A DNA stretch of 48,780 bases from JAAYCB01 sp012744395 (GTDB lineage: Bacteria; Planctomycetota; Planctomycetia; Pirellulales; Thermoguttaceae), in assembly GCA_028703175.1 (NCBI GenBank), contig JAQVNJ010000033.1, positions 1 to 48,780 of the forward strand. Direction: 5' to 3'. Within the stretch, counting starts at the first letter, position 1. Each line of letters starts with the position of its first letter. Below, piece after piece: positions 24,914 to 34,274 of the stretch. Position numbers and translations under genes: made by a program. A model generated the notes under the pieces. That model was not told the DNA's origin. It was given only the letters and a program-made list of their open reading frames with translations, and ran no database searches.

Positions 24914-25896
24914 AGAATCCCGGCAGGATCGCCTCGGTCGGACGAAGCATCGTGTTCTCGTGCAGCAGCAAGCGGCTGGCCCCGGCGAAGTAAGTCGAGA
25001 AATCATCGACGACCGGGTTGTACGCCACATCCTCCGGCAACCCATCGACCGCCGTGACCTCTCGAGAGCCTTCCAGGCAATGCACCCGATCTCCAACCTC
25101 CAGTTCCTTCGCCATTTGCCACCCTTTCCCGACGATCCAAAAAGGATGACCGAGTGTAACCGTCACCGAGTCATTTCCGAGCGAGACCCTGCGCATCTCG
25201 CCGAGTCGCCGCACCGTCCGATGAAGAACGACCTTGTACTCCAGTTCACCCGTCTCGGGATTCTGGGCGAGGACTCTGTCGCCGGGAAGAATCTGCTCGA
25301 TCGCCCGTGGGCCGGTCTCCGTGGCAACCGGTGTGCCCGAGGCAAGGCAGGGCGGCGTGGTCTTGGTCGACAATTTGTATGCGTATCGTTGCTGATAAAC
25401 ATGCATGTCGCAGGTCGGCTTTTCCTTCTTCTCATACTCGGTCAGATACATGGCCTGGCGGCTGACATGCCTCACGTCATAATCAACCCCGCGCTGAACC
25501 ACCGTCGTTCGCCTGGATCCGCGATCTCCGTACGGAAACTCGATCTCGATCTCCAACGGAGCAACAAGGCCGGCGATCAGAATCGGGATGTAGTTGTACT
25601 TCGGCCACTTCTTGAGAGCCTCGGCGGCGGCAACGCGGACCGCGACAGACTCACTGAAAACGGCATGGCGAACCAGTGATTCCGTCGCCCGTTGATTGGG
25701 TTGCCCATCGAGGTGAGCGACCACCGCCGCCCCGCCCTATCGGTTGTACGTCGTGAGAATCTCCTCAACAAGCGGCAAAGCCTCCAGCTCGGTGACTTCC
25801 TTCAGACGTTCGCGCCGACCCTGATAGGCCGCCTCGCTGCCGGCCGCAAGATCGGCCTTCCACTGGACAATCGTTGGCCGCCATCGCGTCTCGAAT
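24894..25896 (-). pseudogene. HEAT-repeat/Hint protein gene, 5'-truncated with in-frame TAG
   Basis: The minus strand reads a HEAT-like stretch (TRWRPTIVQWKADLAAGSEA, then EALPLVEEILTTYNR), a TAG at 25739-25737, and in the same frame the next HEAT segment (ATESLVRHAVFSESVAVRVA) and a Hint domain. The latter opens with CLASGTPVATETGPRAIEQ, has VTLGHPFWIVGKGW and ends DDFSTYFAG...LLLHEN. Intact planctomycete relatives run uninterrupted through this region, so the TAG looks like a nonsense mutation. The N-terminus is lost where a copy of the exonuclease 3' end begins. A GTG at 25724 could start a shorter 276-residue product. Hint domains are intein-like autoprocessing modules. Confidence 0.7.
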
Positions 25897-26091
25897 CGCC
25901 GCTGCGAGGCGGAACGGCGCTTCCAATGGATCACCAATCAAGGCAGACGCCAGGCGATGCCCCTCGCCCGCGGCTGGCGCACCGTCCGCCAGGCAATCGA
26001 GCTGCCCGAACCCGATAGGTTGTGGATGACGCGGCCGATCCGGCGCAGCCGGTTCACCGCCTGGTTGGCAAAGCCCGACCCCGGCGAGTGA
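25897..26091 (+). repeat. Duplicated 3' end of the exonuclease-like gene
   Basis: This 195-base block matches 22335-22529 without gaps (constant offset 3562) with about 11 mismatches, roughly 94% identity by eye. It includes the last 64 codons (AMPLARGW, RQAIELPEPDRLW) and the TGA. It has no start and is opposite in strand to the Hint relic it abuts, so it is a non-functional duplicate that marks a rearrangement breakpoint. Confidence 0.9.
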
Positions 26092-26434
26092 TCGGGGACA
26101 CGAACCGATGATGGGCGTCTCAGGAATTCCGGTGGACTGCCGGGTTCTCTAGAACCAAGGCTAAGGGCTTCCCATCGGCGCAACTTGCTTGTGAGCCAAC
26201 GAGTTGCGCACAGGGCCTATTCATGCGCTTGTTTTGAGGAGGCAAAACATTCCAGGCAAATCGGCCTTTTCAGGCTCTCAAGCCTTGACTTTTAGAATTT
26301 TATAATGTCAAATTTCGAGTATTGTTGGGGGGGTCCGACAAACAGCCGGCCGAGAAGTCTCTTAGGCTTTGCACCTAAAGACGTAAGGGCCTGTGTCTTC
26401 TCTTCTCCGTCTCTCGGTCTAAAGGAGGTTGGTC
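26092..26434. other. AT-richer upstream region of the DUF1559 gene
   Basis: 343 bases without a gene. It is clearly more AT-rich than its surroundings from 26225. A perfect -10 box TATAAT is at 26301-26306; TTGACT at 26285-26290 is too close (10 bases) to be its -35, so promoter placement is tentative. AAAGGAGG at 26421-26428 is a strong ribosome-binding site. Confidence 0.45.
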
Positions 26435-27532
26435 ATGCTTGGCACTTCCAGTTTCAGGGCGAAGAACGCGCGAGGCTTTACGCTCGTCGAGCTACTTGTG
26501 GTGATCGCAATCATCGGCATCTTGATCGCACTGCTCTTGCCGGCGGTGCAGGCGGCGAGGGAGGCCGCGCGGCGGAGCCACTGTAGCAACAACCTCAAGC
26601 AACTTGGACTCGCTCTTCACAATTACCACGATACGGTTCAGACATTTCCGTATCGGCAGGGCGGAACGAGCGGCAGCGGCACGAACCAAGACGAGGGAAG
26701 CGGATTTACGATGCTGCTCCCGTACATGGAACAGGGCGCCCTTTACGACCAGATCAAATCCGCACTGACCGTCGGCGCCACCACCTATCCTCCGTACGGT
26801 GACAACGCCGCTGATGCCTCGGCCTACCCGCCGTGGCAAGTGAGTATTCCTGTCCTCCTCTGCCCGTCGTCACCCCAAGAGCGTCTGGCAGGCAACCCCG
26901 CGAAGGCACTCAACCATTACGGTTTCTCTGGGGGGGACAGCGCGACCCATATTACCCCCAGAGCTCCAAGCTCAACCACAAATGCTCGGCGAGACGTCCG
27001 CGGTCTCTTCGGCTACCAAACCAGGCGGCGAATCGCCGACATCGCCGACGGCACGAGCAACACGATTGCGATGGGTGAAATCGGTACATCGCGGGGAGGG
27101 CGCCATTTCAAAGGGGCAACGGCCCGTGGCCTGGGCATGGGAGTCATCGACACGCCGAATACCTGCCTGCTACAGATCGACCAGTCGGGCAACTACCTTG
27201 ACTCGGTGCCCACGGTGATCCTTAACCGAGGGCAGAGGTGGGCTCGCGGAGCCGTGCAATACACTGCCGTAAACACGATTCTGCCACCCAATTCGCCCTC
27301 CTGCACGTATGAGAACGACTTCCGGTCAATCGGCCAGTATCCGATGACCAGCTATCACCCAGGCGGCGTGCACGTCTTGTTGGCCGACGGTTCCGTCCGA
27401 TTGGTCAGCGAAACGATCCATACCGGGAACCTCAGTCTGACCGACCCGAAGGCGGTCAGCGGCCCAAGCCCTTACGGCGTCTGGGGGGCGCTCGGTTCAA
27501 TCGCCGGTGGCGAGATAGCCGGCGATTTCTAG
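26435..27532 (+). CDS. DUF1559 prepilin-like protein
   Basis: A 365-residue planctomycete-type pseudopilin. RGFTLVELLVVIAIIGIL at residues 13-30 is a type IV prepilin signal with cleavage after Gly14. The helix is followed by the family stretch REAARRSHCSNNLKQLGLAL and the DUF1559 body, ending with the hallmark HPGGVHVLLADGSVRLVSE. Such proteins are exported and probably assembled or anchored at the cell surface through the N-terminal helix. Planctomycetes carry tens of paralogues and their role is unknown. AAAGGAGG six bases upstream fixes the start. A small lipoprotein gene follows, a frequent companion of DUF1559 genes. Confidence 0.93.
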   Translation: MLGTSSFRAKNARGFTLVELLVVIAIIGILIALLLPAVQAAREAARRSHCSNNLKQLGLALHNYHDTVQTFPYRQGGTSGSGTNQDEGSGFTMLLPYMEQGALYDQIKSALTVGATTYPPYGDNAADASAYPPWQVSIPVLLCPSSPQERLAGNPAKALNHYGFSGGDSATHITPRAPSSTTNARRDVRGLFGYQTRRRIADIADGTSNTIAMGEIGTSRGGRHFKGATARGLGMGVIDTPNTCLLQIDQSGNYLDSVPTVILNRGQRWARGAVQYTAVNTILPPNSPSCTYENDFRSIGQYPMTSYHPGGVHVLLADGSVRLVSETIHTGNLSLTDPKAVSGPSPYGVWGALGSIAGGEIAGDF

Positions 27533-27686
27533 ACGTTCCTGAATCCCTCGGCGGCGCCGTTCGTTCCCCGGCATGGCACGCGTTCGGCGCGGTCTACAAG
27601 CCTATACCGGCCGCGAGCAAGTCCACGCTCCGGCAATGCGGGCCACCCGATCTCCAAAATGCGACCAATTCTCCTGGAGCCAAGCC

Positions 27687-28157
27687 ATGAGTCGCCCTGT
27701 CCTCTTGATCACGCCTGTCCTCTGTGCATTGATCGCAGTCGGGCTGCTTTCCGGCTGTGGTGGCGGCCAACCAGGCGCCGATCGACCGGCGGTCGTTCCG
27801 GTAAAGGGTCTCGTGTTATATGACGGCAAACCGGTCGAAGGGGCGATGGTCGTCTTCCAGCCGGAGAAGCACGAGCATGGCGCCGCGGGCCTGACCGACG
27901 CCAACGGCGCGTTCCGGCTGCGAACCTTCAGCCCCGATGACGGCGCCGTGCCGGGCGAGTTCAAGGTCACGATCCGTAAGACGCAGACAAGTGCCTCGGG
28001 CGGCGGAGCCGAGGCCGACGATGCTGAACATCCGGAGGGGCAGGCCGTGGAAACCTGGCTGCTGCCAAAAAACTACAGCAATCCCGCGACGAGCGGACTC
28101 ACGGCGACCGTCACGGAGGGGGGGCCGAACGAGTTCAAATTCGAACTGAGCAACTGA
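27687..28157 (+). CDS. Small transthyretin-like lipoprotein
   Basis: A 156-residue exported lipoprotein. LLSGC with Cys24 is a lipobox after a hydrophobic signal. The mature part is a single beta-sandwich similar to carboxypeptidase regulatory or transthyretin-like domains: VPVKGLVLYDGKPVEGAMVV, then LTDANGAFRLRTF and PGEFKVTIRK. This type regularly follows DUF1559 genes in planctomycetes. The start ATG is preceded by CTGGAG. It lies 154 bases behind the DUF1559 stop. Function unknown; probably an envelope-bound partner. Confidence 0.88.
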   Translation: MSRPVLLITPVLCALIAVGLLSGCGGGQPGADRPAVVPVKGLVLYDGKPVEGAMVVFQPEKHEHGAAGLTDANGAFRLRTFSPDDGAVPGEFKVTIRKTQTSASGGGAEADDAEHPEGQAVETWLLPKNYSNPATSGLTATVTEGGPNEFKFELSN

Positions 28158-28586
28158 GCGCCGCCAACACCCCTGCGCCAACCTCTCTCGGAATTCCTCT
28201 GCCACCCGCCCCGCAGGGGCAGCCACAAATCAGCCCAGGGCAACGCCCTGGGTCCGCTGCCATCGCCCTGGGTTCGGGAAGAGACGAAGACGCAAACCCT
28301 GAAAGGGCGAAACAGGGCGGACGCACGGACCATGGACCCGCCCCGTGCCGGGGCCGGCTCACCACAACTCGCAGATTCTCCTCTTGACCCATTCCATCCC
28401 CCGCCAACCCCGCAAAAGTGACCTGACCTTGACCATCCGCGACGATTGTGGGACACTCCGCGTCCCGATTTGGCCACTCCCGCCCGGTCTCGGCGTTCGC
28501 GTGCTTGGCGCACAGGGTGTGCCATGCGCCGGCCGGTTCGCCGGCGACGGCATCGGAGGCCGCTTGAAGGAAGGAACACACCCATC
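28158..28586. repeat. Intergenic with palindromic repeats
   Basis: 429 bases without a supported gene. CCCAGGGC-AAC-GCCCTGGG (28234-28252) is a perfect 8-bp hairpin, preceded by CCCCGCAGGGG and followed by a second GCCCTGGGTTCGGG and CCCTGAAAGGGCG. The cluster resembles dispersed intergenic repeats of planctomycete genomes, and a related CCCAGGGT palindrome occurs near 48628. AAGGAAGGA before 28587 is the ribosome-binding site of the next gene. Confidence 0.6.
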
Positions 28587-29597
28587 ATGCGCGAGCGACG
28601 GATCGCTGTGGAAGGCCTCTCGGGCGAAGAGCCCGTCAGGGTCTTATTCATCGTCGGTTGCGGCCGGAGCGGGTCGACGATTCTCGACACGGTGCTCGGC
28701 AATCACGCGGCGATTGAGAGCGTCGGCGAGGCGTGCCACCTGGCCGAGAAGGCCTGGCTCAGCGAAGACACCTACTGCGCTTGCGGCAAGCTCGGCCGAG
28801 AGTGCGACTTCTGGGCGGAGGTCCGCCGCTGCTGGAACCGCCGGGTGGGCGAGGTCGATATCGCCGACTACGTGGCGATGATCCGCCAGATCGAGCCCCG
28901 CCTCCTCTGGCTGCCGAAGCTCACAAGGCAGCTCGACCACCGCGATCCGCGGCACCTTGAATATGCCCGACTGACGGCCAACCTGCTGGCCGCGATCCGC
29001 GACGCGAGCGGCTGCGACCTGGTCGTCGATTCGTCAAAACGAGCTTCCCGCGCCCTTGCCCTGTCGATGGTCGAGGGCGTGGAATTGTACCTCGTCCACA
29101 TGGTTCGCGACTGCCGCGGCGTCGCCTGGTCAAGCAAGAAGCAGTTTCAGAAAGACGAAAAGGCGGGCATCTCGAAAGACGACCAGGGGAAGAAAGTCGC
29201 CCGGTCGGCAATCATCTGGAACGTCGCCAACGTCGTGTCGGCGTGGCTCCGCCGCTATCTGCCCGCCGATCGCTCGATCCGGCTCCGCTACGAGGATTTT
29301 GCCTCCCGGCCGGAGGTGGAGCTGGGCCGGATCGGCGAGCTTGTCGGAATCGATCTCGGCCCCCTGGCCGCGGCCGTCACCTCCGGCAAGCCGATGGGGC
29401 TCGGCCACACGATTGCCGGGAACCGGATTCGCATGTCCGGCAGCGTGCGGCTGAAACCGGACATCGAATGGACCGAGAAGCTCACCCTGCGGGAGCAGGC
29501 CGCGTGCTGGGCGGCCTCCGGCTGGCTGATGGCCCCTTACGGCTACCGCTGGCGGGCCGCCGCGTCGCCGGCCGCCGCGCACCGCCGCGCGGCATGA
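28587..29597 (+). CDS. Sulfotransferase family protein (glycan-locus type)
   Basis: A 336-residue cytoplasmic sulfotransferase, transferring sulfate from PAPS to an acceptor, probably a glycan or its precursor. VLFIVGCGRSGSTILDTVLG at about residues 19-38 is the 5'-phosphosulfate loop and HMVRDCRGVAWSS near 170 is the 3'-phosphate motif; RLRYEDFASRP near 237 is also typical. Cysteines in YCACGKLGRECDFW are unusual and may bind metal. Its stop overlaps the flippase start (ATGA), so it opens a surface-glycan operon. Confidence 0.85.
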   Translation: MRERRIAVEGLSGEEPVRVLFIVGCGRSGSTILDTVLGNHAAIESVGEACHLAEKAWLSEDTYCACGKLGRECDFWAEVRRCWNRRVGEVDIADYVAMIRQIEPRLLWLPKLTRQLDHRDPRHLEYARLTANLLAAIRDASGCDLVVDSSKRASRALALSMVEGVELYLVHMVRDCRGVAWSSKKQFQKDEKAGISKDDQGKKVARSAIIWNVANVVSAWLRRYLPADRSIRLRYEDFASRPEVELGRIGELVGIDLGPLAAAVTSGKPMGLGHTIAGNRIRMSGSVRLKPDIEWTEKLTLREQAACWAASGWLMAPYGYRWRAAASPAAAHRRAA

Positions 29598-31093
29598 CCG
29601 CCGCGGGCCGCAGGCGAAAATTCAGCAGAGGCGAACCGTTTGGGAACATGAACCGCGTGAGCAGTCAGCCAGCGGCGCTCAGCCGCCAGGAGATCGGCCC
29701 GGATCGCGGCGGCCACCTTCCGCCTGCCGACGGCGCCGGCTCCGCGAGCCGGGCCGCCCGGCCGACCCAGCGCCGCCTGCTGCCCCCACTCTCCGTCGGC
29801 CCGTTGCCGCTTAAGCTCAACTTCTCGTGGACGCTGTTTGGCAACCTCGCCCAGGCCGCCTGCCGCTATGCGACGCTGGTTCTGCTGGTGCGTTTGTCCG
29901 GGCTCGAAGCGGCCGGCCTCTATGCCCTGGCAATGGCCCTCTGCACTCCCATCTGGTCGCTGGCCCTGCTGGGACTCCGCGGCGCGCTGACGACCGATGC
30001 ACGCAACGAGTTCGCCTTCGCCGACTACCTGGCGGTCCGCTGGATCTCCTCGGCCGTCGCCATGATCGCCATCGCCGCGGCCGTCCTGCTGGGTGATTAC
30101 GGAACCGATGCGGTGGCGATCATCCTGCTGGTCGCCGCGGCCAAGCTGTTTGAAAACTTGAGCGATATCTTTCACGGGCGGCTCCAACAGCATGAGCGGA
30201 TGGATCGGGTCGCGGTCGCAATGGCGATCCGCGGTCTGGGCGGCGTCGCCTTGATGTTTCCGGCGGCCGCGTTCATCGGCAGCCCCGTGGCCATCGTTGC
30301 GGCATTCCCCCTGGCCATGGGGGCGACGTTTTTCTTCTGGGACTTGCCCTCCGCCGCCACCCTCGACCGCGCAAGCGGCCCTTGCACGCCCCCGGCCCCC
30401 TTCTGGCGAACGCCCCTGCGGCTGACGGTCTTGGGGCGGCTGAGCATCGTCGCGCTGCCGATCGCAATCTCCGGATTCCTCGTCTCCCTGATCCCCCAGT
30501 TGCCCAAGTACGTGATCGGAAGCCTGCTCGGAGCCGAGTCCGTTGCCGTCTACTCGTTGATCGCCTACTGGATCACCCTGGGAATGACAATCGTCACGGC
30601 CCTCGGCAATACGGTCACGCCCCGCCTGGCCAGGTACTCCGCCGCCGGCGAGGATCGGGCCTTCGCCAGCCTGCTCGCCCGGATCATGCTGCTCGTGGCG
30701 GCGATGGGCGCGGCGGGCGTGATCGCCGCGCTCGGTCTGCCGCTGTTGGGCGAAGACCTGCTGGCGCGACTCGGGCCGGGCGTGGCGGACCTTCCCCGCG
30801 TCGTCCTCTCGTTGAGCGTATTTGCCGCCATGCTCTACCTGACCGGACCGTTGGGACGCGCCCTGAACGCAATGCGCCGATTCTGGGGACAGGTCGCCAC
30901 CCGCTGCCTGGGCATCGCCCTCGCCTTGGCGACGCTCCCCCGCATGGTCGGCGCACGCGGCCTGGCGGGCGCGGCCGACGCGATGGCGATCAGCACCGCC
31001 GTCGTCGCCGGACTGTTCTTCCTCAATGTATGGAGACGGCTCGCGGATCGGCCGGAACAGCGGACCCCGCTGCGGATCGGAAAGGCTGCCTAG
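29594..31093 (+). CDS. Polysaccharide flippase (Wzx/MOP superfamily)
   Basis: A 499-residue inner-membrane protein with about 12 hydrophobic segments from residue 80 on, e.g. MIAIAAAVLL and LLVAAMGAAGVIAALGLPLL. It fits the lipopolysaccharide/oligosaccharide flippase family that moves undecaprenyl-linked repeat units across the membrane. The first 75 residues are hydrophilic and basic (SRQEIGPDRGG, RAARPTQRR), longer than usual; an ATG at 29648 would remove 18 of them. The start used overlaps the sulfotransferase stop. Only three bases separate its stop from the asnB start. Confidence 0.85.
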   Translation: MTAAGRRRKFSRGEPFGNMNRVSSQPAALSRQEIGPDRGGHLPPADGAGSASRAARPTQRRLLPPLSVGPLPLKLNFSWTLFGNLAQAACRYATLVLLVRLSGLEAAGLYALAMALCTPIWSLALLGLRGALTTDARNEFAFADYLAVRWISSAVAMIAIAAAVLLGDYGTDAVAIILLVAAAKLFENLSDIFHGRLQQHERMDRVAVAMAIRGLGGVALMFPAAAFIGSPVAIVAAFPLAMGATFFFWDLPSAATLDRASGPCTPPAPFWRTPLRLTVLGRLSIVALPIAISGFLVSLIPQLPKYVIGSLLGAESVAVYSLIAYWITLGMTIVTALGNTVTPRLARYSAAGEDRAFASLLARIMLLVAAMGAAGVIAALGLPLLGEDLLARLGPGVADLPRVVLSLSVFAAMLYLTGPLGRALNAMRRFWGQVATRCLGIALALATLPRMVGARGLAGAADAMAISTAVVAGLFFLNVWRRLADRPEQRTPLRIGKAA

Positions 31094-31096
31094 ACG

Positions 31097-33070
31097 ATGT
31101 GCGGAATCTTCGGACAAATCACGCCCGGCCGGCCCGTCGATCCGAGCGCCTGCCTGGCCGCGCTCAACTCGATCCGGCATCGCGGCCCCGATGGACTCGG
31201 GATCGCCGCCGGGCGGCTCGCCCGGCAAGCGGCCGAATTCGCCCGGGAGCCGGCCGGACAGGCCCTGGCCGCTCGAGCCGCCCGCGCCCAAGCCGATTTC
31301 TTCCTCGGGCATCGCCGGTTGGCCGTCGTCGATCTGGCCGAGGAGGCATACCAGCCGATGGCCAACGAGGACGGCACGGTCTGGGTCGTCTTCAACGGCG
31401 AAATCTACAACCACCAGGGCCTCCGCGAGACGCTCGCCGCCCGTGGCCACCGGTTCAAAACCGACCACAGCGACACCGAGACGCTCGTCCACGGATACGA
31501 GCAGTGGGGCGAGCAGCTCCTCGATCGGCTCCGCGGAATGTTCGCCCTGGCGGTGCTCGACCTCAGGCGGCGGCGCCTGCTGCTGGCCCGCGACCGCTTC
31601 GGCGAAAAGCCGCTCTACTATCGCCGCCACGCCGGCGGGATTGCCTTCGCTTCCGAAATCAAGGCGCTCCGCGCGGTCTCGGCGATCAACGGGGAGGTCG
31701 ACCCGGCGGCACTGGTCGACTACGTCAGCCACGGGTTCATCCCCGCCCCGCGGACGATCCTCGCAGGGGTGTCCAAGCTCCGCGCGGCCGAGGCGATCAT
31801 GCTCCGGCTCGACGATCCCGAACAAGCCCAGCCCCGCCGCTACTGGGGCCTGACATACCTGGCGGAGTCCGACCGCGGCGAGAGCCGCTGGCAGGAGGAG
31901 TTCGAGGAGGAGTTGGGCAGGGCCGTGCGGATGCGGCTGATGAGCGATGTGCCCTTGGGGCTCTTCCTCTCCGGAGGACTGGATTCCACCACCGTTGCGG
32001 CGGAGGCGGCCAGGGCGGCGGCCAAGCCGCTCCGCAGCTTCTCGATCGGGTTTGCCGATCCCCGCTACGACGAATCGGCGTGGGCCGACCAGGCGGCCGC
32101 GCGGCTCCCCACGGAACACCACCGCCGCATCGTCAGCCCGAGCGACCTGCTCGACGGCGCGGAGGCCGTGGCCGGCATTTTCGATGAGCCGTTTGCCGAC
32201 TCCAGCGCGGTGCCGACCTACCTGCTCGCCCAGCTGGCGCGGGAGCACGTCACGGTCGCCCTTTCCGGCGACGGAGGCGACGAGCTGCTCGCCGGCTACG
32301 CCCGCTACGCATTCCTCGAGCGGATCGGCCGCCGGGTCGATCGGTTGCCCGACTGGATCGTGCGGGCGGCCGGCCCTCTGTTGCGTCTCTGGCCCGAACA
32401 GGTCAAGGGGCGCGGACTCGTCGAATTGATCCGGCCCGGCCTGGAGGCCAGATATCGCCGCGTCTTCTCCGACGACGTCCTCCGCGGCCAGATGCGACGC
32501 GAGGCCCGTTGCGGCTGGCAGAACACGATTCCACAAGCCTGGCGCTATGAGGGCGGGTCGGCGATCGACCGGATGTGCTCGATGGACCGGCAGGTCTACA
32601 TTCCCGAAGACCTGATGGTCAAGGTCGATCGGACAACCATGTACGTTTCGTTGGAAGCCAGGGCCCCGCTCCTCGACCACAAGCTCTTCGAGTTGACGGC
32701 GCGGATGCCCTTGCGGCTGCGGTTCGACGGCCGGGTCGGCAAGCTCCCCTTCCGCGGGAACCTGGCCCGGCTCCTCGGAAGCGAGTTCGTCGAACGGCCC
32801 AAACGCGGGTTCTCCGTGCCCCTGGGGCGGTGGTTTCGCCACGAACTCCGCGGCCCATTGCGCGACGCGGTGTTGCGCCGCGGCGGGATCGTCGCCGCGC
32901 TGTTTCCCGACCGGGCCGTGCGGCGATTGCTCGACGGCCACCAGCGCGGATCGCGGGACCAGAGCCCCCGCCTCTGGAAGCTGCTGATGCTCGACGCCTG
33001 GGAACGAAAATTCCAGCAGGCGGCGGTCCTTCGACCGGCCGCCCCAAGTCGCCTGCCACGCGCCGCGTGA
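31097..33070 (+). CDS. asnB: Asparagine synthase (glutamine-hydrolysing) family amidotransferase
   Basis: A 657-residue AsnB-type enzyme. The N-terminal class II glutaminase starts with the catalytic cysteine (MCGIFGQI) and has RHRGPDG; the synthetase domain has the PP-loop LSGGLDSTTVA near residue 293 and SGDGGDELLAGYARY. In polysaccharide loci such homologues are thought to amidate uronic acids or make glycan-linked amides rather than free asparagine, so the gene name is by family only. It sits three bases behind the flippase and 52 bases before a glycosyltransferase. Confidence 0.9.
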   Translation: MCGIFGQITPGRPVDPSACLAALNSIRHRGPDGLGIAAGRLARQAAEFAREPAGQALAARAARAQADFFLGHRRLAVVDLAEEAYQPMANEDGTVWVVFNGEIYNHQGLRETLAARGHRFKTDHSDTETLVHGYEQWGEQLLDRLRGMFALAVLDLRRRRLLLARDRFGEKPLYYRRHAGGIAFASEIKALRAVSAINGEVDPAALVDYVSHGFIPAPRTILAGVSKLRAAEAIMLRLDDPEQAQPRRYWGLTYLAESDRGESRWQEEFEEELGRAVRMRLMSDVPLGLFLSGGLDSTTVAAEAARAAAKPLRSFSIGFADPRYDESAWADQAAARLPTEHHRRIVSPSDLLDGAEAVAGIFDEPFADSSAVPTYLLAQLAREHVTVALSGDGGDELLAGYARYAFLERIGRRVDRLPDWIVRAAGPLLRLWPEQVKGRGLVELIRPGLEARYRRVFSDDVLRGQMRREARCGWQNTIPQAWRYEGGSAIDRMCSMDRQVYIPEDLMVKVDRTTMYVSLEARAPLLDHKLFELTARMPLRLRFDGRVGKLPFRGNLARLLGSEFVERPKRGFSVPLGRWFRHELRGPLRDAVLRRGGIVAALFPDRAVRRLLDGHQRGSRDQSPRLWKLLMLDAWERKFQQAAVLRPAAPSRLPRAA

Positions 33071-33122
33071 AAGACCGCACAATTGCCGGCCCTGGTAAAC
33101 CAGAAATGTCCCTTTCAGACCG

Positions 33123-34274
33123 ATGTTGAGCCAACCGACCAAAGTCCTGCACGTCTTCGGCCGCCTCGGACGCGGGGGGGCGCCGATGCGCACGCTGGAA
33201 GTCTTGCGCCACCTCGACCGGCAGCGCTACGCCCTCGTCTTCTGCACGCTCTCGGATGTCGTCGGCGATTTCCAGACAGATATCGAGGCCTCCGGCGGAC
33301 GGGTCGCCCGCCTCCCATACGGCCTGGTCCGCTTCCCCGCCCGCTTCCGTCAGCTGCTGCGGAGCGAACGGTTCGGCGTCGTCCACTCCCACGTCTACTA
33401 CCAGTCGGGCAACATCCTCCGGCTCGCCGCGCGGTGCGGCGTTCCGGTCCGCGTGGCCCATTTCCGCAGTTCCAAAGAAAGTGCCAAGGTGACGCTCCGC
33501 CGCCGCCTCCAGGGCGTCGTTCTGCGGCGGTGGATCGACCGCTTCGCGACCGATATCCTGGCCGTCAGCGAGGAGGCGATGGCCGAGGCCTGGGGACCGT
33601 CGTGGCGCGAGGACCCGCGCTGCCGCGTGGTCTACAACGGGCTCGATCCGCGCAGGTTCGCCGCGCCCTCGGACCGCGCCAGCGTGCTCCAGGAATTCCG
33701 CCTGCCGCAGGATGCCTACCTCTGCATCCACGTCGGCCGGATGTCCGCCGCGAAGAACCACGATCGGCTCGTGCGGATCTTCGCCGCCCTCGCCCGCCGC
33801 CGCCCCGAGGCCCGCCTCCTCCTGATCGGCTGGGGCGAGAAGCGAATCGAGGATGCCCTCGCCCACCGCATCGCGGAATTGGGGATCGGCCACCTCGTCT
33901 GCCGCTGCGGCGAGCGGAGCGACGTGCCGCGGTTGCTCAAGGCGGCCGACGTCCTCCTGTTCCCCTCGCTCTGGGAGGGGCTCCCCGGCGCAGTCCTCGA
34001 GGCCTGCGCCGCGGGCACCCCCGTCGTGGCCAGCGATCTGCCGTCGATCCGCGAGATCGCCTCGCGCCTCGAGGGCGTCGAATTGGTTTCGCTCGACGAA
34101 TCGGATCAAGGCTGGGCGATGCGGGCATCCTGCCCGCTGGTCGTCAGAAACGCCGGCCGCGGCGGTCCCGTCCGGTTCCCCTTGGGCGAGAGCGTGTTTG
34201 CGATCGGCGCCTGCGTTCAAGCCATGTGTTCGATCTGGGATCGGCCGCCTGGCGGCCTGCCGGTGGGAGATTGA
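33123..34274 (+). CDS. Glycosyltransferase family 4 protein
   Basis: A 383-residue GT-B glycosyltransferase. GRLGRGGAPMRTLEVL near residue 13 is the acceptor-side loop; HVGRMSAAKNHDRLVRIFAA near 205 and PSLWEGLPGAVLEACAAGTP near 282 form the GT4 donor site with the conserved E-x7-E. It adds a sugar to the lipid-linked repeat on the cytoplasmic face. Donor and linkage are not predictable. Its TGA overlaps the ATG of the ligase-like gene by one base (TGATG). Confidence 0.9.
   Translation: MLSQPTKVLHVFGRLGRGGAPMRTLEVLRHLDRQRYALVFCTLSDVVGDFQTDIEASGGRVARLPYGLVRFPARFRQLLRSERFGVVHSHVYYQSGNILRLAARCGVPVRVAHFRSSKESAKVTLRRRLQGVVLRRWIDRFATDILAVSEEAMAEAWGPSWREDPRCRVVYNGLDPRRFAAPSDRASVLQEFRLPQDAYLCIHVGRMSAAKNHDRLVRIFAALARRRPEARLLLIGWGEKRIEDALAHRIAELGIGHLVCRCGERSDVPRLLKAADVLLFPSLWEGLPGAVLEACAAGTPVVASDLPSIREIASRLEGVELVSLDESDQGWAMRASCPLVVRNAGRGGPVRFPLGESVFAIGACVQAMCSIWDRPPGGLPVGD

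Noticed and set aside
24681..25679. Plus-strand frame through the 66-bp repeats, read as a repeat protein
   Set aside because: The repeats keep frame only because the unit is a multiple of three; the minus strand carries the recognisable Hint domain.
26285..26306. TTGACT and TATAAT as one promoter pair
   Set aside because: Spacer is only 10 bases; the -10 box may still be used with another -35.
29543..33193. Very long minus-strand open frame (1216 codons) opposite the flippase and asnB genes
   Set aside because: Antisense shadow of GC-rich codons; no domain, low-complexity Asp/Gly/Arg composition, and the plus strand holds clear conserved genes.
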